Source: Pseudomonas sp. MWU13-2105 (GTDB lineage Bacteria; Pseudomonadota; Gammaproteobacteria; Pseudomonadales; Pseudomonadaceae). Taken from it: 64,000 nucleotides of DNA. Location: the NCBI RefSeq assembly GCF_023242315.1, contig NZ_JALLIY010000022.1, forward strand, positions 1-64,000. Reading direction: 5' to 3'. Under the pieces are notes generated by a model. The model worked only from the letters and a program-made list of their open reading frames with translations. It did not search any database and had not been told where the DNA came from. This document shows, in pieces, positions 52,554-61,456 of this stretch. The translations under genes were made by a program, and so were the position numbers. The first letter of the stretch is position 1. Each line of letters opens with the position of its first letter.

Positions 52554-53645
52554 TTATTCGGAGGGCACGTATTCTACTACTTCCAGGTCGAAACCGGATA
52601 TCGCATTGAACTTCATCGGCGCACTCATCAGGCGCATTTTGCGTACGCCCAGGTCGCGCAGGATCTGCGAACCGGCACCGACGATGCTGTAGGTGGTCGG
52701 TTTTTTCGCCGGCACCTGCTCGGCGGTCTCGCGGATATGCGCCAGCAGCACGTCGCCATCCAGCGGGTGCCCGAGCAGCAGCACCACGCCGCTGCCGGCC
52801 TCGGCCACCGCGGCCATGGCGGCGCGCAGGCTCCAGCGCCCCGGTTGCTTGACCATCAGCAGGTCGCGCAACGGGTCCATGTTGTGCACCCGCACCAGCG
52901 TCGGTTCTTCGGCGCAGAAGCTGCCCAGGGTCAACGCCATGTGCACGTCGCCTTCCACCGAATCACGATAGGTCACCAGGGTGAAATGCCCCAGTTCGCT
53001 GTCCAGCGGCTGCTCGGCAATCCGCTGAACGGTACGTTCGTGGATCATCCGGTAGTGGATCAGGTCGGCGATGGTGCCGATCTTGATGTTGTGTTCGGCG
53101 GCGAAGGTTTCCAGTTCGGCGCGACGGGACATGGTGCCGTCGTCGTTCATCACTTCGCAGATCACCCCGCTCGGCTCGAAACCGGCCATGCGCGCCAGGT
53201 CGCAGGCCGCTTCGGTGTGGCCGGCACGGGCCAGGGTACCGCCGGGCTGGGCCATCAGCGGGAAGATGTGACCGGGACTGACGATGTCTTCGGCCTTGGC
53301 GTCCTTGGCCGCCGCCGCTTGCACGGTGCGGGCGCGGTCGGCGGCGGAAATGCCGGTGGTCACCCCTTCGCTGGCCTCGATCGATACGGTGAACTTGGTG
53401 CCGAAACCGGAACCGTTGCGCGGCGCCATCAGCGGCAGCTTGAGCAGTTCGCAGCGCTCGCGGCTCATCGGCATGCAGATCAGGCCACGGGCGTGCTTGG
53501 CCATGAAGTTGATGTGTTCGGCCTTGCAGCATTCGGCGGCCATGATCAGGTCGCCTTCGTTCTCGCGGTCTTCGTCATCCATGAGGATGACCATCTTGCC
53601 CTGGCGAATGTCTTCGACCAGTTCTTCAATCGTATTGAGCGCCAC
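52554..53645 (-). CDS. ribB: 3,4-dihydroxy-2-butanone-4-phosphate synthase with degenerate RibA-like domain
   Basis: A 363-residue bifunctional-looking protein. The N-terminal RibB domain (1-200) is intact: MDDEDRENEGDLIMAAE and GHTEAACDLARMAGFEPSGV. The C-terminal part (205-363) has the RibA fold length but lacks the zinc cysteines and the RQEGRGIGL motif; instead it reads VVLLLGHPLDGDVLLAH. This fits the RibBX class, in which the second domain is not a cyclohydrolase. The GTG at 53645 follows a G-rich ribosome site. RibA activity comes from the separate ribA. I see no FMN riboswitch in the short gap upstream. Confidence 0.92.
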   Translation of the reverse strand: MALNTIEELVEDIRQGKMVILMDDEDRENEGDLIMAAECCKAEHINFMAKHARGLICMPMSRERCELLKLPLMAPRNGSGFGTKFTVSIEASEGVTTGISAADRARTVQAAAAKDAKAEDIVSPGHIFPLMAQPGGTLARAGHTEAACDLARMAGFEPSGVICEVMNDDGTMSRRAELETFAAEHNIKIGTIADLIHYRMIHERTVQRIAEQPLDSELGHFTLVTYRDSVEGDVHMALTLGSFCAEEPTLVRVHNMDPLRDLLMVKQPGRWSLRAAMAAVAEAGSGVVLLLGHPLDGDVLLAHIRETAEQVPAKKPTTYSIVGAGSQILRDLGVRKMRLMSAPMKFNAISGFDLEVVEYVPSE

Positions 53646-53676
53646 GCGGCACCCCCCTTCTTTCAAAATTTGAGTG

Positions 53677-54339
53677 TCAGGATTTGAGGTAGCCGTTGGC
53701 GGCCAGGAAACTTTCGGTAATGCCGCCGCTCGACGGCTCCGCGGCCTTGTCGCCCAGCAGCAGGCGCTCCAGGTAACGGGCCAGCAGGTCGACTTCGAGG
53801 TTGACCTGACGACCAGGACGGTAGTCGGCCATGATGGTTTCGGCCAGGGTGTGCGGGACGATGGTCAGTTCGAACTCCGCGCCGTTCACCGCGTTTACCG
53901 TCAGGCTGGTGCCGTCGACGGTGATCGAACCCTTGTGGGCGATGTACTTGGCCAGCTCTTTCGGTGCGCGGATACGGAACTGGATGGCCCGGGCGTTTTC
54001 TTCCCGGGCAACCACTTCGCCGACACCGTCGACATGGCCGCTGACCAGGTGCCCGCCGAGACGGGTGGTCGGGGTCAGGGCTTTTTCCAGGTTGACCCGG
54101 CTGCCGGCTTTCAACTGGCTGAAGGCGGTGCAGTCCAGGGTTTCGCGGCTGACGTCGGCCCAGAAGCCGTCGCCCGGCAGTTCGACGGCGGTCAGGCAGA
54201 CGCCGTTCACCGCGATGCTGTCGCCGAGCTTGACGTCGGCCAGGTCCAGCTTGCCGGTTTCCACGTAGACGCGGACATCGCCGCCCTTGGGATTGAGGGC
54301 ACGGATACTGCCGATGGATTCGATAATGCCGGTAAACAT
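53677..54339 (-). CDS. ribE: Riboflavin synthase
   Basis: A 220-residue riboflavin synthase alpha chain that dismutates two lumazines to riboflavin. The internal duplication is clear: MFTGIIESIG with LGDSIAVNGVCLTA, then ITVDGTSLTVNAV. The start at 54339 has GAGGAGG upstream. It lies between ribD and ribB. Confidence 0.96.
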   Translation of the reverse strand: MFTGIIESIGSIRALNPKGGDVRVYVETGKLDLADVKLGDSIAVNGVCLTAVELPGDGFWADVSRETLDCTAFSQLKAGSRVNLEKALTPTTRLGGHLVSGHVDGVGEVVAREENARAIQFRIRAPKELAKYIAHKGSITVDGTSLTVNAVNGAEFELTIVPHTLAETIMADYRPGRQVNLEVDLLARYLERLLLGDKAAEPSSGGITESFLAANGYLKS

Positions 54340-54384
54340 GAAGTCCTCCTCGAGAACAGGCCCGCGCGTGGCGCAAGCCAAAAA

Positions 54385-55524
54385 TTATACGCCGGGAGCC
54401 GGGTCAGGTATTGCGGTGACTCGCCAGTCACTGCCGACTGCGCGCATTTCGGTGATTTTCAGCCGGGGCGCCTGGTCCATCCGCTCCAGTGGCCAGTCCA
54501 ACAATGGACGCGCCGTGGAGCCGAGAAACTGACCGGCGACAAACAATTGGTATTCGTCCACCAGGCCTTGCCGGGCAAAGGCGCCCGCCAGGCGTGGGCC
54601 GGCCTCCACCAGCACCTCGTTGACGCCACGGGCGGCCAGTTCGGTCAGCAGGCGGCGCAGGTCGACGTGACCTTCGGCACCGGGCACCTCCAGCAATTCA
54701 TGGCCCTGGGCCTGATAGCGTTCGGTGGCGCCTGGGACACAGGTCACCACCAGCGCCGGGGCCGCCATGAAGAAAGCGGCATCCAGCGGTACCCGCAGGC
54801 GCCCGTCGATCAGCACCCGCAGGGGCGGACGGCGTTCGGCCAGGGCCGTCAGCTCCGGATCGAGGCCCAGCTCGGCGGGGCGCACGGTCATCCGCGCATT
54901 GTCCGCCAGCACGCTGTCGGCACCGGTCAGCACCACGCTGGCCTGGGCCCGCAGGCGCTGCACGGCGGAACGCGCCTGCGGTCCGGTAATCCACTGGCTT
55001 TCGCCGCTGGCCATGGCCGTGCGCCCGTCCAGGCTCATCGCCAACTTGACCCGCACAAACGGCACGCCATGCTCCATGCGTTTGAGGAAGCCCTGGTTCA
55101 GCGCCCGCGCCTCACCTTCGAGCACACCGCTGTGTACGGCGATGCCGGCATCGGCCAGACGCTTGAGGCCGCGCCCGGCGACTTCCGGGTTGGGGTCCTG
55201 CATGGCCGCGACCACCCGCGCCACGCCGGCCTTGACCAGGGCGTCGGCGCACGGTGGCGTACGGCCAAAGTGGCTGCACGGCTCGAGAGTCACGTAGGCC
55301 GTGGCGCCACGGGCGTTTTCACCCGCCTCGCGCAAGGCATGCACCTCGGCATGCGGTTCGCCGGCGCGCACGTGCCAGCCTTCGCCGACCACCGCGCCGG
55401 CCTGCACGATCACGCAACCGACCCGTGGGTTCGGGTGGGTCGAGTAGCGGCCCTTGCGGGCCAGCTCCAGGGCACGGGCCATGTAGTGGGCGTCGAGGAC
55501 GGCCTGCTCGGTCGAATGGCTCAT
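54385..55524 (-). CDS. ribD: Riboflavin biosynthesis deaminase/reductase
   Basis: A 379-residue bifunctional enzyme. The N-terminal deaminase has the zinc motif [11 protein letters not shown] and [11 protein letters not shown]; the C-terminal reductase starts at [20 protein letters not shown]. It performs the second and third steps after RibA. The start overlaps the nrdR stop (ATGA). Confidence 0.96.
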   Translation of the reverse strand: MSHSTEQAVLDAHYMARALELARKGRYSTHPNPRVGCVIVQAGAVVGEGWHVRAGEPHAEVHALREAGENARGATAYVTLEPCSHFGRTPPCADALVKAGVARVVAAMQDPNPEVAGRGLKRLADAGIAVHSGVLEGEARALNQGFLKRMEHGVPFVRVKLAMSLDGRTAMASGESQWITGPQARSAVQRLRAQASVVLTGADSVLADNARMTVRPAELGLDPELTALAERRPPLRVLIDGRLRVPLDAAFFMAAPALVVTCVPGATERYQAQGHELLEVPGAEGHVDLRRLLTELAARGVNEVLVEAGPRLAGAFARQGLVDEYQLFVAGQFLGSTARPLLDWPLERMDQAPRLKITEMRAVGSDWRVTAIPDPAPGV

Positions 55525-55985
55525 TCTTTGGCGGGCTCGCGGGCGAGGCGGTCGATCTCTTCGCGGAACTCATTGAGGTCCTGGAAGCGGCGATAGACCG
55601 AAGCGAAACGGATATAGGCGACTTCATCGAGTTTCTGCAACTCGGCCATCACCAGTTCACCGACGACCAGCGACTTGACCTCGCGCTCGCCGGTGGCCCG
55701 CAGCTTGTGCTTGATGTGCACCAGCGCGGCCTCCAGGCGTTCGACACTGACCGGGCGCTTTTCCAGCGCCCGCTGCATGCCGGCGCGGAGTTTGTCTTCG
55801 TCGAAGGGTTGGCGGCTGCCATCCTGTTTGATCAGGCGTGGCAGGACCAGTTCGGCGGTCTCGAAGGTGGTAAAACGTTCACCGCAGGCCAGGCATTCGC
55901 GCCGGCGGCGCACCTGTTCGCCCTCGGCGACCAGACGCGAGTCGATGACTTTGGTGTCGTTGGCACCGCAGAAGGGACAGTGCAT
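55521..55985 (-). CDS. nrdR: Transcriptional repressor NrdR
   Basis: A 154-residue regulator of ribonucleotide reductase genes. The N-terminal zinc ribbon uses Cys3, Cys6, Cys31 and Cys34 ([10 protein letters not shown] and [10 protein letters not shown]), followed by an ATP-cone (about 49-139). It binds NrdR boxes in the presence of (d)ATP. The start at 55985 gives the invariant MHCPFC beginning; the longer frame is not real. It heads the rib operon and diverges from the lipoprotein gene. Confidence 0.97.
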   Translation of the reverse strand: MHCPFCGANDTKVIDSRLVAEGEQVRRRRECLACGERFTTFETAELVLPRLIKQDGSRQPFDEDKLRAGMQRALEKRPVSVERLEAALVHIKHKLRATGEREVKSLVVGELVMAELQKLDEVAYIRFASVYRRFQDLNEFREEIDRLAREPAKE

Positions 55986-56126
55986 GGTGGCAGGCAACAA
56001 AAAATGGGAGGGCCATGGTAGCGCATCCCCGTGGCAAGACAAGCCATAGGGTTTGCGGTATACAGTCGCCCGACTACCTTTTATACAGATAGATGCAGCG
56101 TATTTCGCCTTGGGTTGGAGCCGTTC

Positions 56127-56585
56127 ATGTCAGTACGACCGCTTGTTTTGCTCAGTCTCGCCGGCCTGTTGGCCGCTTGTGGCAGCCCGCCACCCAAACC
56201 GGCCCCGGCGGTCCCGGTCCAGCAGCAGACAAGCAAACCAGTCAATCCCTATGAAGCACTCGGCCCGCTGCCCAGTTTTCAACGTGAATTGAGCGGCACC
56301 TTGCAAGGTGTGCCCGCGGGCGCGGAAGTGGAGCTGGCGTTGCTGGTGATCGATGAACGCGGCCGCCCACAGCAGTTGCTGGCCAGCAGCAAGATCCGAG
56401 GTACCGGCCAGGTGCTGCCCTTCCAGTTGCGCTTCAATCCGGAGGTGTTCCCGCTGGGCAGCCGGGTAGAGCTGCGCGGACGGGCCAGCCAGTCCGGGCA
56501 ATTGATCCTGCACCTGCCGTCGCGAACCATCACCGAGCCGACCACCCAGGCCCTCGGCCAGTTGCAATTCTTCAGCGCGCCATGA
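56127..56585 (+). CDS. YbaY-type lipoprotein
   Basis: A 152-residue lipoprotein: the signal ends in [10 protein letters not shown] with lipid-acceptor Cys18. The mature part has a proline-rich linker and a beta-rich domain ([20 protein letters not shown]) like YbaY/META-type small lipoproteins. It is expected at the outer membrane. GGAG precedes the ATG at 56127. It overlaps the methyltransferase gene by four bases. Confidence 0.78.
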   Translation: MSVRPLVLLSLAGLLAACGSPPPKPAPAVPVQQQTSKPVNPYEALGPLPSFQRELSGTLQGVPAGAEVELALLVIDERGRPQQLLASSKIRGTGQVLPFQLRFNPEVFPLGSRVELRGRASQSGQLILHLPSRTITEPTTQALGQLQFFSAP

Positions 56586-57268
56586 GGACACCGGCGGACC
56601 TGCAATGCGCCTTGGGCGAGTTGCTCGGCGATGCGCAACTGGTGGCCTGTGAATTGCCGGGAACCGCGTTGCAGTTGTGGCTGATCGACGCGCACAACAT
56701 GGATCGCGCCTTTACCCCGGAAGAAACCCGGCGAATCCTGCATGAGCCGCCTTATTGGAGTTTCTGCTGGGCCAGCGGCCTGGCCATGGCCCGCTACCTG
56801 GCGCAAAACCCGCACTGGGTGGCGGGCAAGCGGGTGCTGGATTTCGGTGCCGGTTCCGGCGTGGCGGCGATTGCCGCCGCCCGGGCCGGAGCACTGGAAG
56901 TGGTGGCCTGCGACCTCGACCCGCTGGCGCTGGCGGCCTGTCGGGCGAATGCCGCGCTCAACGGGGTGGAGCTGAATTACAGCGCGGACTTTTTCGCCGA
57001 GGGCGATCGCTTCGACCTGATCCTGGTGGCGGATGTGCTGTATGACCGGGAGAACCTGCCATTGCTCGATCAATTTCTCAGCCGCGGCCAGGAGGCCCTG
57101 GTGGCGGATTCGCGGGTGCGGGATTTCCGCCATCCGTTGTATCGCCGCCTGGAAATGCTCGAGGCCTTCACCCTGCCGGACCTGGCGGAGCCGGAGGAGT
57201 TTCGCCATGTCAGTCTCTACCACGCCCGGCGTCAGCATGCTTTCGGCCATCCCGCGCAGGCTTTATAG
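56582..57268 (+). CDS. Class I SAM-dependent methyltransferase
   Basis: A 228-residue Rossmann-fold methyltransferase. Motif I is VLDFGAGSGVAAIAAARAGA, motif II acidic VVACDLDPLA, and the later LILVADVLYDRENLP is like protein-lysine methyltransferases of the METTL20/PrmA-related group. A protein lysine target is therefore more likely than DNA, but this is inference. The ATG at 56582 overlaps the lipoprotein stop. Confidence 0.82.
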   Translation: MRTPADLQCALGELLGDAQLVACELPGTALQLWLIDAHNMDRAFTPEETRRILHEPPYWSFCWASGLAMARYLAQNPHWVAGKRVLDFGAGSGVAAIAAARAGALEVVACDLDPLALAACRANAALNGVELNYSADFFAEGDRFDLILVADVLYDRENLPLLDQFLSRGQEALVADSRVRDFRHPLYRRLEMLEAFTLPDLAEPEEFRHVSLYHARRQHAFGHPAQAL

Positions 57269-57298
57269 TGGCTCCATTCCCTGTTTTCCGAGATTCCG

Positions 57299-58171
57299 AT
57301 GACTCAGCCCGCCCCCTACATCTTCGACGCCACCACCGCTGATTTCGACCAATCGGTGATCGAGAACTCGTTCCACAAGCCGGTGCTGGTGGACTTCTGG
57401 GCCGAGTGGTGCGCGCCCTGCAAGGCCTTGATGCCGATGCTGCAACAGATCGCCGAGAGCTACCAGGGTGAACTGCTGCTGGCCAAGGTCGACTGCGATG
57501 CCGAACAGGACATCGTCGCCCGCTTCGGCATTCGCAGCCTGCCCACCGTGGTGCTGTTCAAGGACGGCCAGCCGGTGGACGGTTTCGCCGGTGCCCAGCC
57601 GGAATCGGCGGTGCGCAAAATGCTCGAACCGCATGTACAGATGCCACCGCCGGCGGCGGCCGACCCGCTCGAACAGGCCGAGGCGCTGTTCAGCGAAGGC
57701 CGGATCGGTGATGCCGAAGCTGTCCTCAAGGAACTGCTGGGCGAAGACAACAGCAATGCCAAGGCACTGATTCTTTATGGCCGTTGCCTGGCCGAGCGTG
57801 GAGAGTTGGGCGAAGCCCAGGCGGTGCTGGACGCGGTGAAGAGCGACGAGCACAAGGCCGCGCTGGCGGGTGCCAAGGCGCAGCTGACTTTCTTGCGCCA
57901 AGCTGCGGACCTGCCGGAGGTCGCCGATTTGAAGGCGCGCCTGGCGCAAAACCCGCAGGATGACGAAGCGGCCTATCAGCTGGCGGTACAACAACTGTCG
58001 CGCCAGCAGTACGAGGCGGCGCTGGACGGTTTGCTCAAGCTGTTCATCCGTAATCGCGGCTACAGCGAAGGCTTGCCCCACAAGACCTTGCTGCAGGTGT
58101 TCGATCTGCTGGGCAACGACCATCCGCTGGTGACCACCTACCGTCGCCGGTTGTTCGCTGCGTTGTACTGA
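57299..58171 (+). CDS. cnoX: Thioredoxin-TPR chaperone (CnoX/YbbN type) with intact CxxC
   Basis: A 290-residue protein with an N-terminal thioredoxin domain (FWAEWCAPCKALMPMLQ, Cys38 and Cys41) and C-terminal TPR-like helices (EQAEALFSEGRIGDAEAVLK and further repeats). CnoX protects unfolded proteins from oxidation and hands them to GroEL or DnaK. Unlike the E. coli protein, this one keeps both redox cysteines, so it should also be a reductase. It follows the methyltransferase by 30 bases. Confidence 0.88.
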   Translation: MTQPAPYIFDATTADFDQSVIENSFHKPVLVDFWAEWCAPCKALMPMLQQIAESYQGELLLAKVDCDAEQDIVARFGIRSLPTVVLFKDGQPVDGFAGAQPESAVRKMLEPHVQMPPPAAADPLEQAEALFSEGRIGDAEAVLKELLGEDNSNAKALILYGRCLAERGELGEAQAVLDAVKSDEHKAALAGAKAQLTFLRQAADLPEVADLKARLAQNPQDDEAAYQLAVQQLSRQQYEAALDGLLKLFIRNRGYSEGLPHKTLLQVFDLLGNDHPLVTTYRRRLFAALY

Positions 58172-58173
58172 CC

Positions 58174-58248
58174 TTGTGGGAGCTGGTTTTATCTGTGAAG
58201 AGGCCCGTGAGGCCACCAAGAGCTTTGCGGGCAAGCTCCGCTCCCACA
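58174..58248. repeat. REPIN, GGGAGC class
   Basis: TTGTGGGAGCTGG at the left and CGGGCAAGCTCCGCTCCCAC at the right form a slightly degenerate inverted pair between convergent genes. Confidence 0.75.
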
Positions 58249-58267
58249 TTCAAAGAATGTTCCGCCC

Positions 58268-58618
58268 TCAGGCCTCGACCCAGCTGTAAAGCGGCGAATC
58301 CGTCCCGCTCAGCACCTTGATCTCGCTGCAATGGCGCAAGCGCACCAACAAGCGCTTGGCCGCCGCCGTGCTCCCGGCCAACCCTTCCAACTGTCCCAGC
58401 AACTGCGGTCCATCAATCTGCCCGGCCTGGCGCACCAGATCCCTGGCCGTCTGCCACAAGGCATCATCCTGGCTCACCGGACGCGCCACCAGCGCAACAT
58501 CCGCATCGGCCGGCACGCTCACCTGCAACTGCGCCCCCAGCCGCGCCCAGTCGCCCTCATCCAGTTCCACCGTCAAATCCACCGGCCATTGGCCGACAGT
58601 GCCTCGAATTCGCACCAT
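58268..58618 (-). CDS. Conserved hypothetical protein
   Basis: A 116-residue soluble protein starting MVRIRGTVGQWPVDLTVELD with a GAGGAGG ribosome site before the ATG at 58618. The first half is strand-like and acidic, the second helical. No domain recognised; I recall a hypothetical gene at this spot in other pseudomonads. It diverges from the zinc operon, so it could share its regulatory region. Confidence 0.75.
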   Translation of the reverse strand: MVRIRGTVGQWPVDLTVELDEGDWARLGAQLQVSVPADADVALVARPVSQDDALWQTARDLVRQAGQIDGPQLLGQLEGLAGSTAAAKRLLVRLRHCSEIKVLSGTDSPLYSWVEA

Positions 58619-58696
58619 GCTGCCCTCCTCGCTATGCAAGGGACCATGCTCCCACGCGCCACCCAAGACGCCAAGTCAGTGGTCGCACAAAGCATA

Positions 58697-58717
58697 AAAT
58701 GTTATAAGATCACATAA
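58697..58717. promoter_or_regulatory. Zur-like box before the zinc operon
   Basis: AATGTTATAAGATCACAT, with core TGTTATAAGATCACA (58700-58714), agrees with the gammaproteobacterial Zur consensus TGTTATAATATAACA as I remember it at 13 of 15 positions. It is about 40 bases before the DUF2796 gene. Zinc-loaded Zur would repress here. Confidence 0.65.
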
Positions 58718-58752
58718 CAAAATACCCTTGTTACCGTTCCTGGAGAAACGCC

Positions 58753-59364
58753 ATGCGCCACCTGCTGCTCGCCCTGCCTTTTGCCTTGCTCCCGCTGGTT
58801 GCCGCCCAGGCTCATGAAGCCCACGAACATGGCAGCCTCGGTGCCCACGAGCACGGCGTTGGCCGGCTGAACGCGGCACTCGACGGGCAGACCCTGGAAC
58901 TGGAACTGCAAAGTCCGGCGATGAACCTGGTGGGCTTCGAGCACCCGGCGACCAGCGATGCCGACAAGGCCAAGGTCACCGCCGTGCGCGCCTTGCTGGA
59001 CAAACCGCTGGAGCTGTTCAACCTGCCGAAGGCCGCCGGTTGCGTGGTGGCCAACCAGGAACTGCAAAGCCCGCTGTTCGGCGACCCGGCGCCTGAAGAG
59101 GCCGATGACGATGATGACGACGATCACGCCTCGCAAGCCGCCACCGGCACCCAGCCCGCCGTGGCCGAGCATCATCACGACCACAGCGAAATCCACGCCC
59201 ATTACCAATTCACCTGCGCCACTCCGGCCGCGCTGAAGACCCTGGACCTGGGCCAGGTGTTCAAGACTTTCCCGGCGACTCACAAGATCCAGGTGCAGTT
59301 GATTTCCGGCAGTGGCCAACAAGGGGTTGACGCCACGCCAGAGGCTGCCACCCTGAAGTTCTGA
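58753..59364 (+). CDS. DUF2796 histidine-rich periplasmic zinc protein (ZrgA type)
   Basis: A 203-residue exported protein (LLLALPFALLPLVAAQAHEA) rich in histidine and aspartate: HEAHEHGSLGAHEHGV after the signal, a DDDDDDDH run near residue 120 and EHHHDHSEIHAHY near 140. DUF2796/ZrgA proteins bind zinc in the periplasm. It is the first gene of the Zur-linked operon DUF2796, ATPase, permease, DUF3299, which I recall as zinc-starvation induced in P. aeruginosa. Confidence 0.88.
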   Translation: MRHLLLALPFALLPLVAAQAHEAHEHGSLGAHEHGVGRLNAALDGQTLELELQSPAMNLVGFEHPATSDADKAKVTAVRALLDKPLELFNLPKAAGCVVANQELQSPLFGDPAPEEADDDDDDDHASQAATGTQPAVAEHHHDHSEIHAHYQFTCATPAALKTLDLGQVFKTFPATHKIQVQLISGSGQQGVDATPEAATLKF

Positions 59365-59393
59365 TCCACCCCAATCCTTGTAGGAATGGCGCT

Positions 59394-59430
59394 TGTCTGT
59401 GGGAGCGGAGCTTGCCCGCTCCCACAGACA
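59394..59430. repeat. Minimal REP hairpin inside the zinc operon
   Basis: TGTCTGTGGGAGCGG and CCGCTCCCACAGACA form a perfect 15-bp stem around AGCTTGC. It is the GGGAGC REP class and sits between DUF2796 and the ATPase gene, where it may lower downstream expression. Confidence 0.8.
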
Positions 59431-59478
59431 GATAAACACCCATCCCACCAAGAGCCCATCACCTGTGAATCGGCCTTT

Positions 59479-60189
59479 ATGACCCAAGCACTTATCGAAC
59501 TGTCCGACCTGGGCTTCAACTGGCCCGGTCATCCGCAGTTGCTGGATATCCCGGTGTTCCGCCTGGAACCGGGCGAAACTCTGTTCCTCAAAGGCCCCAG
59601 CGGCAGCGGCAAGACCACCTTGCTCGGCCTGCTCGGCGGCGTGCAGAAACCCAGCCGCGGCAGCATCCGCCTGCTCGGCCAGGAACTCACCGAGCTGGGT
59701 GCCGGCGCCCGCGACCGTTTTCGCGTCGACCACACCGGCTATATTTTCCAGCAGTTCAACCTGTTGCCGTTTCTCTCGGTGCGCGAGAACGTCGAGCTGC
59801 CTTGCCACTTTTCCAAGCTGCGCGCCAGCCGCGCGATCCAGCGCCACGGCAGCGCCGACCAGGCCGCCGCGACCCTGCTCGCGCACCTCGGCCTGAGCGA
59901 TCCGGCCCTGCTGGAACGGCGTGCCGACTCGCTGTCCATCGGCCAGCAACAACGGGTTGCCGCTGCCCGCGCCTTGATCGGCCAGCCGGAGTTGGTAATC
60001 GCCGACGAACCGACTTCAGCGCTGGACTACGATGCCCGCGAAGCCTTTATCCGACTGCTGTTCGCCGAATGTCGCGAAGCCGGCTCGAGCCTGCTGTTCG
60101 TCAGCCATGACCAGAGCCTGGCACCGCTGTTCGACCGTCACCTGTCGCTGTCCGAATTGAATCGCGCGGCCACGCCCGCGGAGGTCTGA
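59479..60189 (+). CDS. ABC transporter ATPase (LolD/MacB-like)
   Basis: A 236-residue ATPase. Walker A is GPSGSGKTT, the signature SLSIGQQQRVAAARAL (SIGQ variant), Walker B LVIADEPTSALD. The class is that of LolD/MacB-type ATPases that drive FtsX-like permeases. The ATG at 59479 is preceded by a weak site; the longer frame runs into the REP hairpin. It pairs with the permease two bases downstream. Confidence 0.88.
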   Translation: MTQALIELSDLGFNWPGHPQLLDIPVFRLEPGETLFLKGPSGSGKTTLLGLLGGVQKPSRGSIRLLGQELTELGAGARDRFRVDHTGYIFQQFNLLPFLSVRENVELPCHFSKLRASRAIQRHGSADQAAATLLAHLGLSDPALLERRADSLSIGQQQRVAAARALIGQPELVIADEPTSALDYDAREAFIRLLFAECREAGSSLLFVSHDQSLAPLFDRHLSLSELNRAATPAEV

Positions 60190-60190
60190 G

Positions 60191-61456
60191 ATGTATCTGT
60201 TTCGTCTGGCCCTGGCCAGCCTGGCCAACCGCCGCTTCACCGCCCTGCTCACGGCCTTCGCCATCGCCCTGTCGGTCTGCCTGCTGCTGGCCGTGGAACG
60301 CGTGCGCACCGAAGCCCGCGCCAGCTTCGCCAGCACCATCAGCGGCACCGACCTGATCGTCGGCGCCCGCTCGGGCTCGGTGAACCTGCTGCTGTACTCG
60401 GTGTTTCGCATCGGCAACGCCACCAACAACATCCGCTGGGACAGCTTCGAGCACTTCGCCAGCAACCCGAAAGTGAAGTGGGCGATCCCGATGTCCCTCG
60501 GCGACTCCCATCGCGGCTACCGGGTACTGGGTACCAACGAGGCCTATTTCGAGCATTACCAGTACGGCCACCAGCAGAACCTGCAACTGGCCGAGGGTCG
60601 CCCGTTCGCCACCGATCCGTTCGAGGTGGTGCTCGGCGCCGAAGTGGCCGAAGCACTGCACTACAAGCTCGGCGACAAGCTGGTGCTGGCCCATGGCGTG
60701 GCCGCCATCAGCCTGGTCAAGCATGACGACAAGCCCTTCACCGTGGTCGGCATCCTCAAGCGCACCGGCACTCCGGTAGACCGCACGCTGCATATCAGCC
60801 TCGGCGGCATGGAGGCGATCCACATCGACTGGCACGATGGCGTGCCGGCCCACGGGGCCGGGCGCATCAGCGCCGACCAGGCGCGCAATATGGACCTGAC
60901 GCCGCAAGCCATCACCGCCTTCATGCTCGGCCTGAACAACAAGGTCTCGACCTTCGCCCTGCAACGCGAGATCAACGAGTTCCGTGGCGAGCCGATGCTG
61001 GCAATCCTCCCGGGCGTGGCCTTGCAGGAGCTGTGGAGCCTGATGGGCACGGCGGAAAAGGCGCTGTTCGTGGTCTCGCTGTTCGTGGTCCTGACCGGTT
61101 TGATCGGCATGCTCACGGCGATCCTCACCAGCCTCAACGAACGCCGTCGGGAAATGGCGATCCTGCGCTCGGTGGGCGCGCGGCCTTGGCATATCGCCAG
61201 TTTGCTGATCCTCGAAGCCTTTGCCCTGGCGCTGTCCGGGGTGGTGGCCGGGGTTGGCCTGTTGTATCTGTGTATCGCCCTGGCCCAGGGTTATGTGCAG
61301 TCGAACTACGGGCTGTACCTGCCGTTGTCCTGGCCAAGCGAATATGAATGGACGCTGCTCGGCGGTATCCTCGTCGCCGCCCTGTTGATGGGCAGCGTGC
61401 CGGCCTGGCGCGCCTATCGACAATCCCTGGCCGACGGCCTGTCCATCCGTTTATGA
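60191..61456 (+). CDS. FtsX/MacB-type ABC permease
   Basis: A 421-residue permease with one N-terminal helix (TALLTAFAIALSVCLLLAVE), a large periplasmic MacB_PCD-like domain, and three C-terminal helices of the FtsX domain (LNERRREMAILRSVGARPWH between them). With the ATPase it forms a mechanotransmission-type ABC system. The zinc context suggests a role in periplasmic or outer-membrane zinc handling or lipoprotein sorting under zinc limitation; that is inference. Confidence 0.88.
   Translation: MYLFRLALASLANRRFTALLTAFAIALSVCLLLAVERVRTEARASFASTISGTDLIVGARSGSVNLLLYSVFRIGNATNNIRWDSFEHFASNPKVKWAIPMSLGDSHRGYRVLGTNEAYFEHYQYGHQQNLQLAEGRPFATDPFEVVLGAEVAEALHYKLGDKLVLAHGVAAISLVKHDDKPFTVVGILKRTGTPVDRTLHISLGGMEAIHIDWHDGVPAHGAGRISADQARNMDLTPQAITAFMLGLNNKVSTFALQREINEFRGEPMLAILPGVALQELWSLMGTAEKALFVVSLFVVLTGLIGMLTAILTSLNERRREMAILRSVGARPWHIASLLILEAFALALSGVVAGVGLLYLCIALAQGYVQSNYGLYLPLSWPSEYEWTLLGGILVAALLMGSVPAWRAYRQSLADGLSIRL

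Noticed and set aside
52463-53676. FMN riboswitch near ribB
   Set aside because: The gaps on either side of ribB are under 100 bases and contain no RFN-like consensus such as AGGGGCGGGG.
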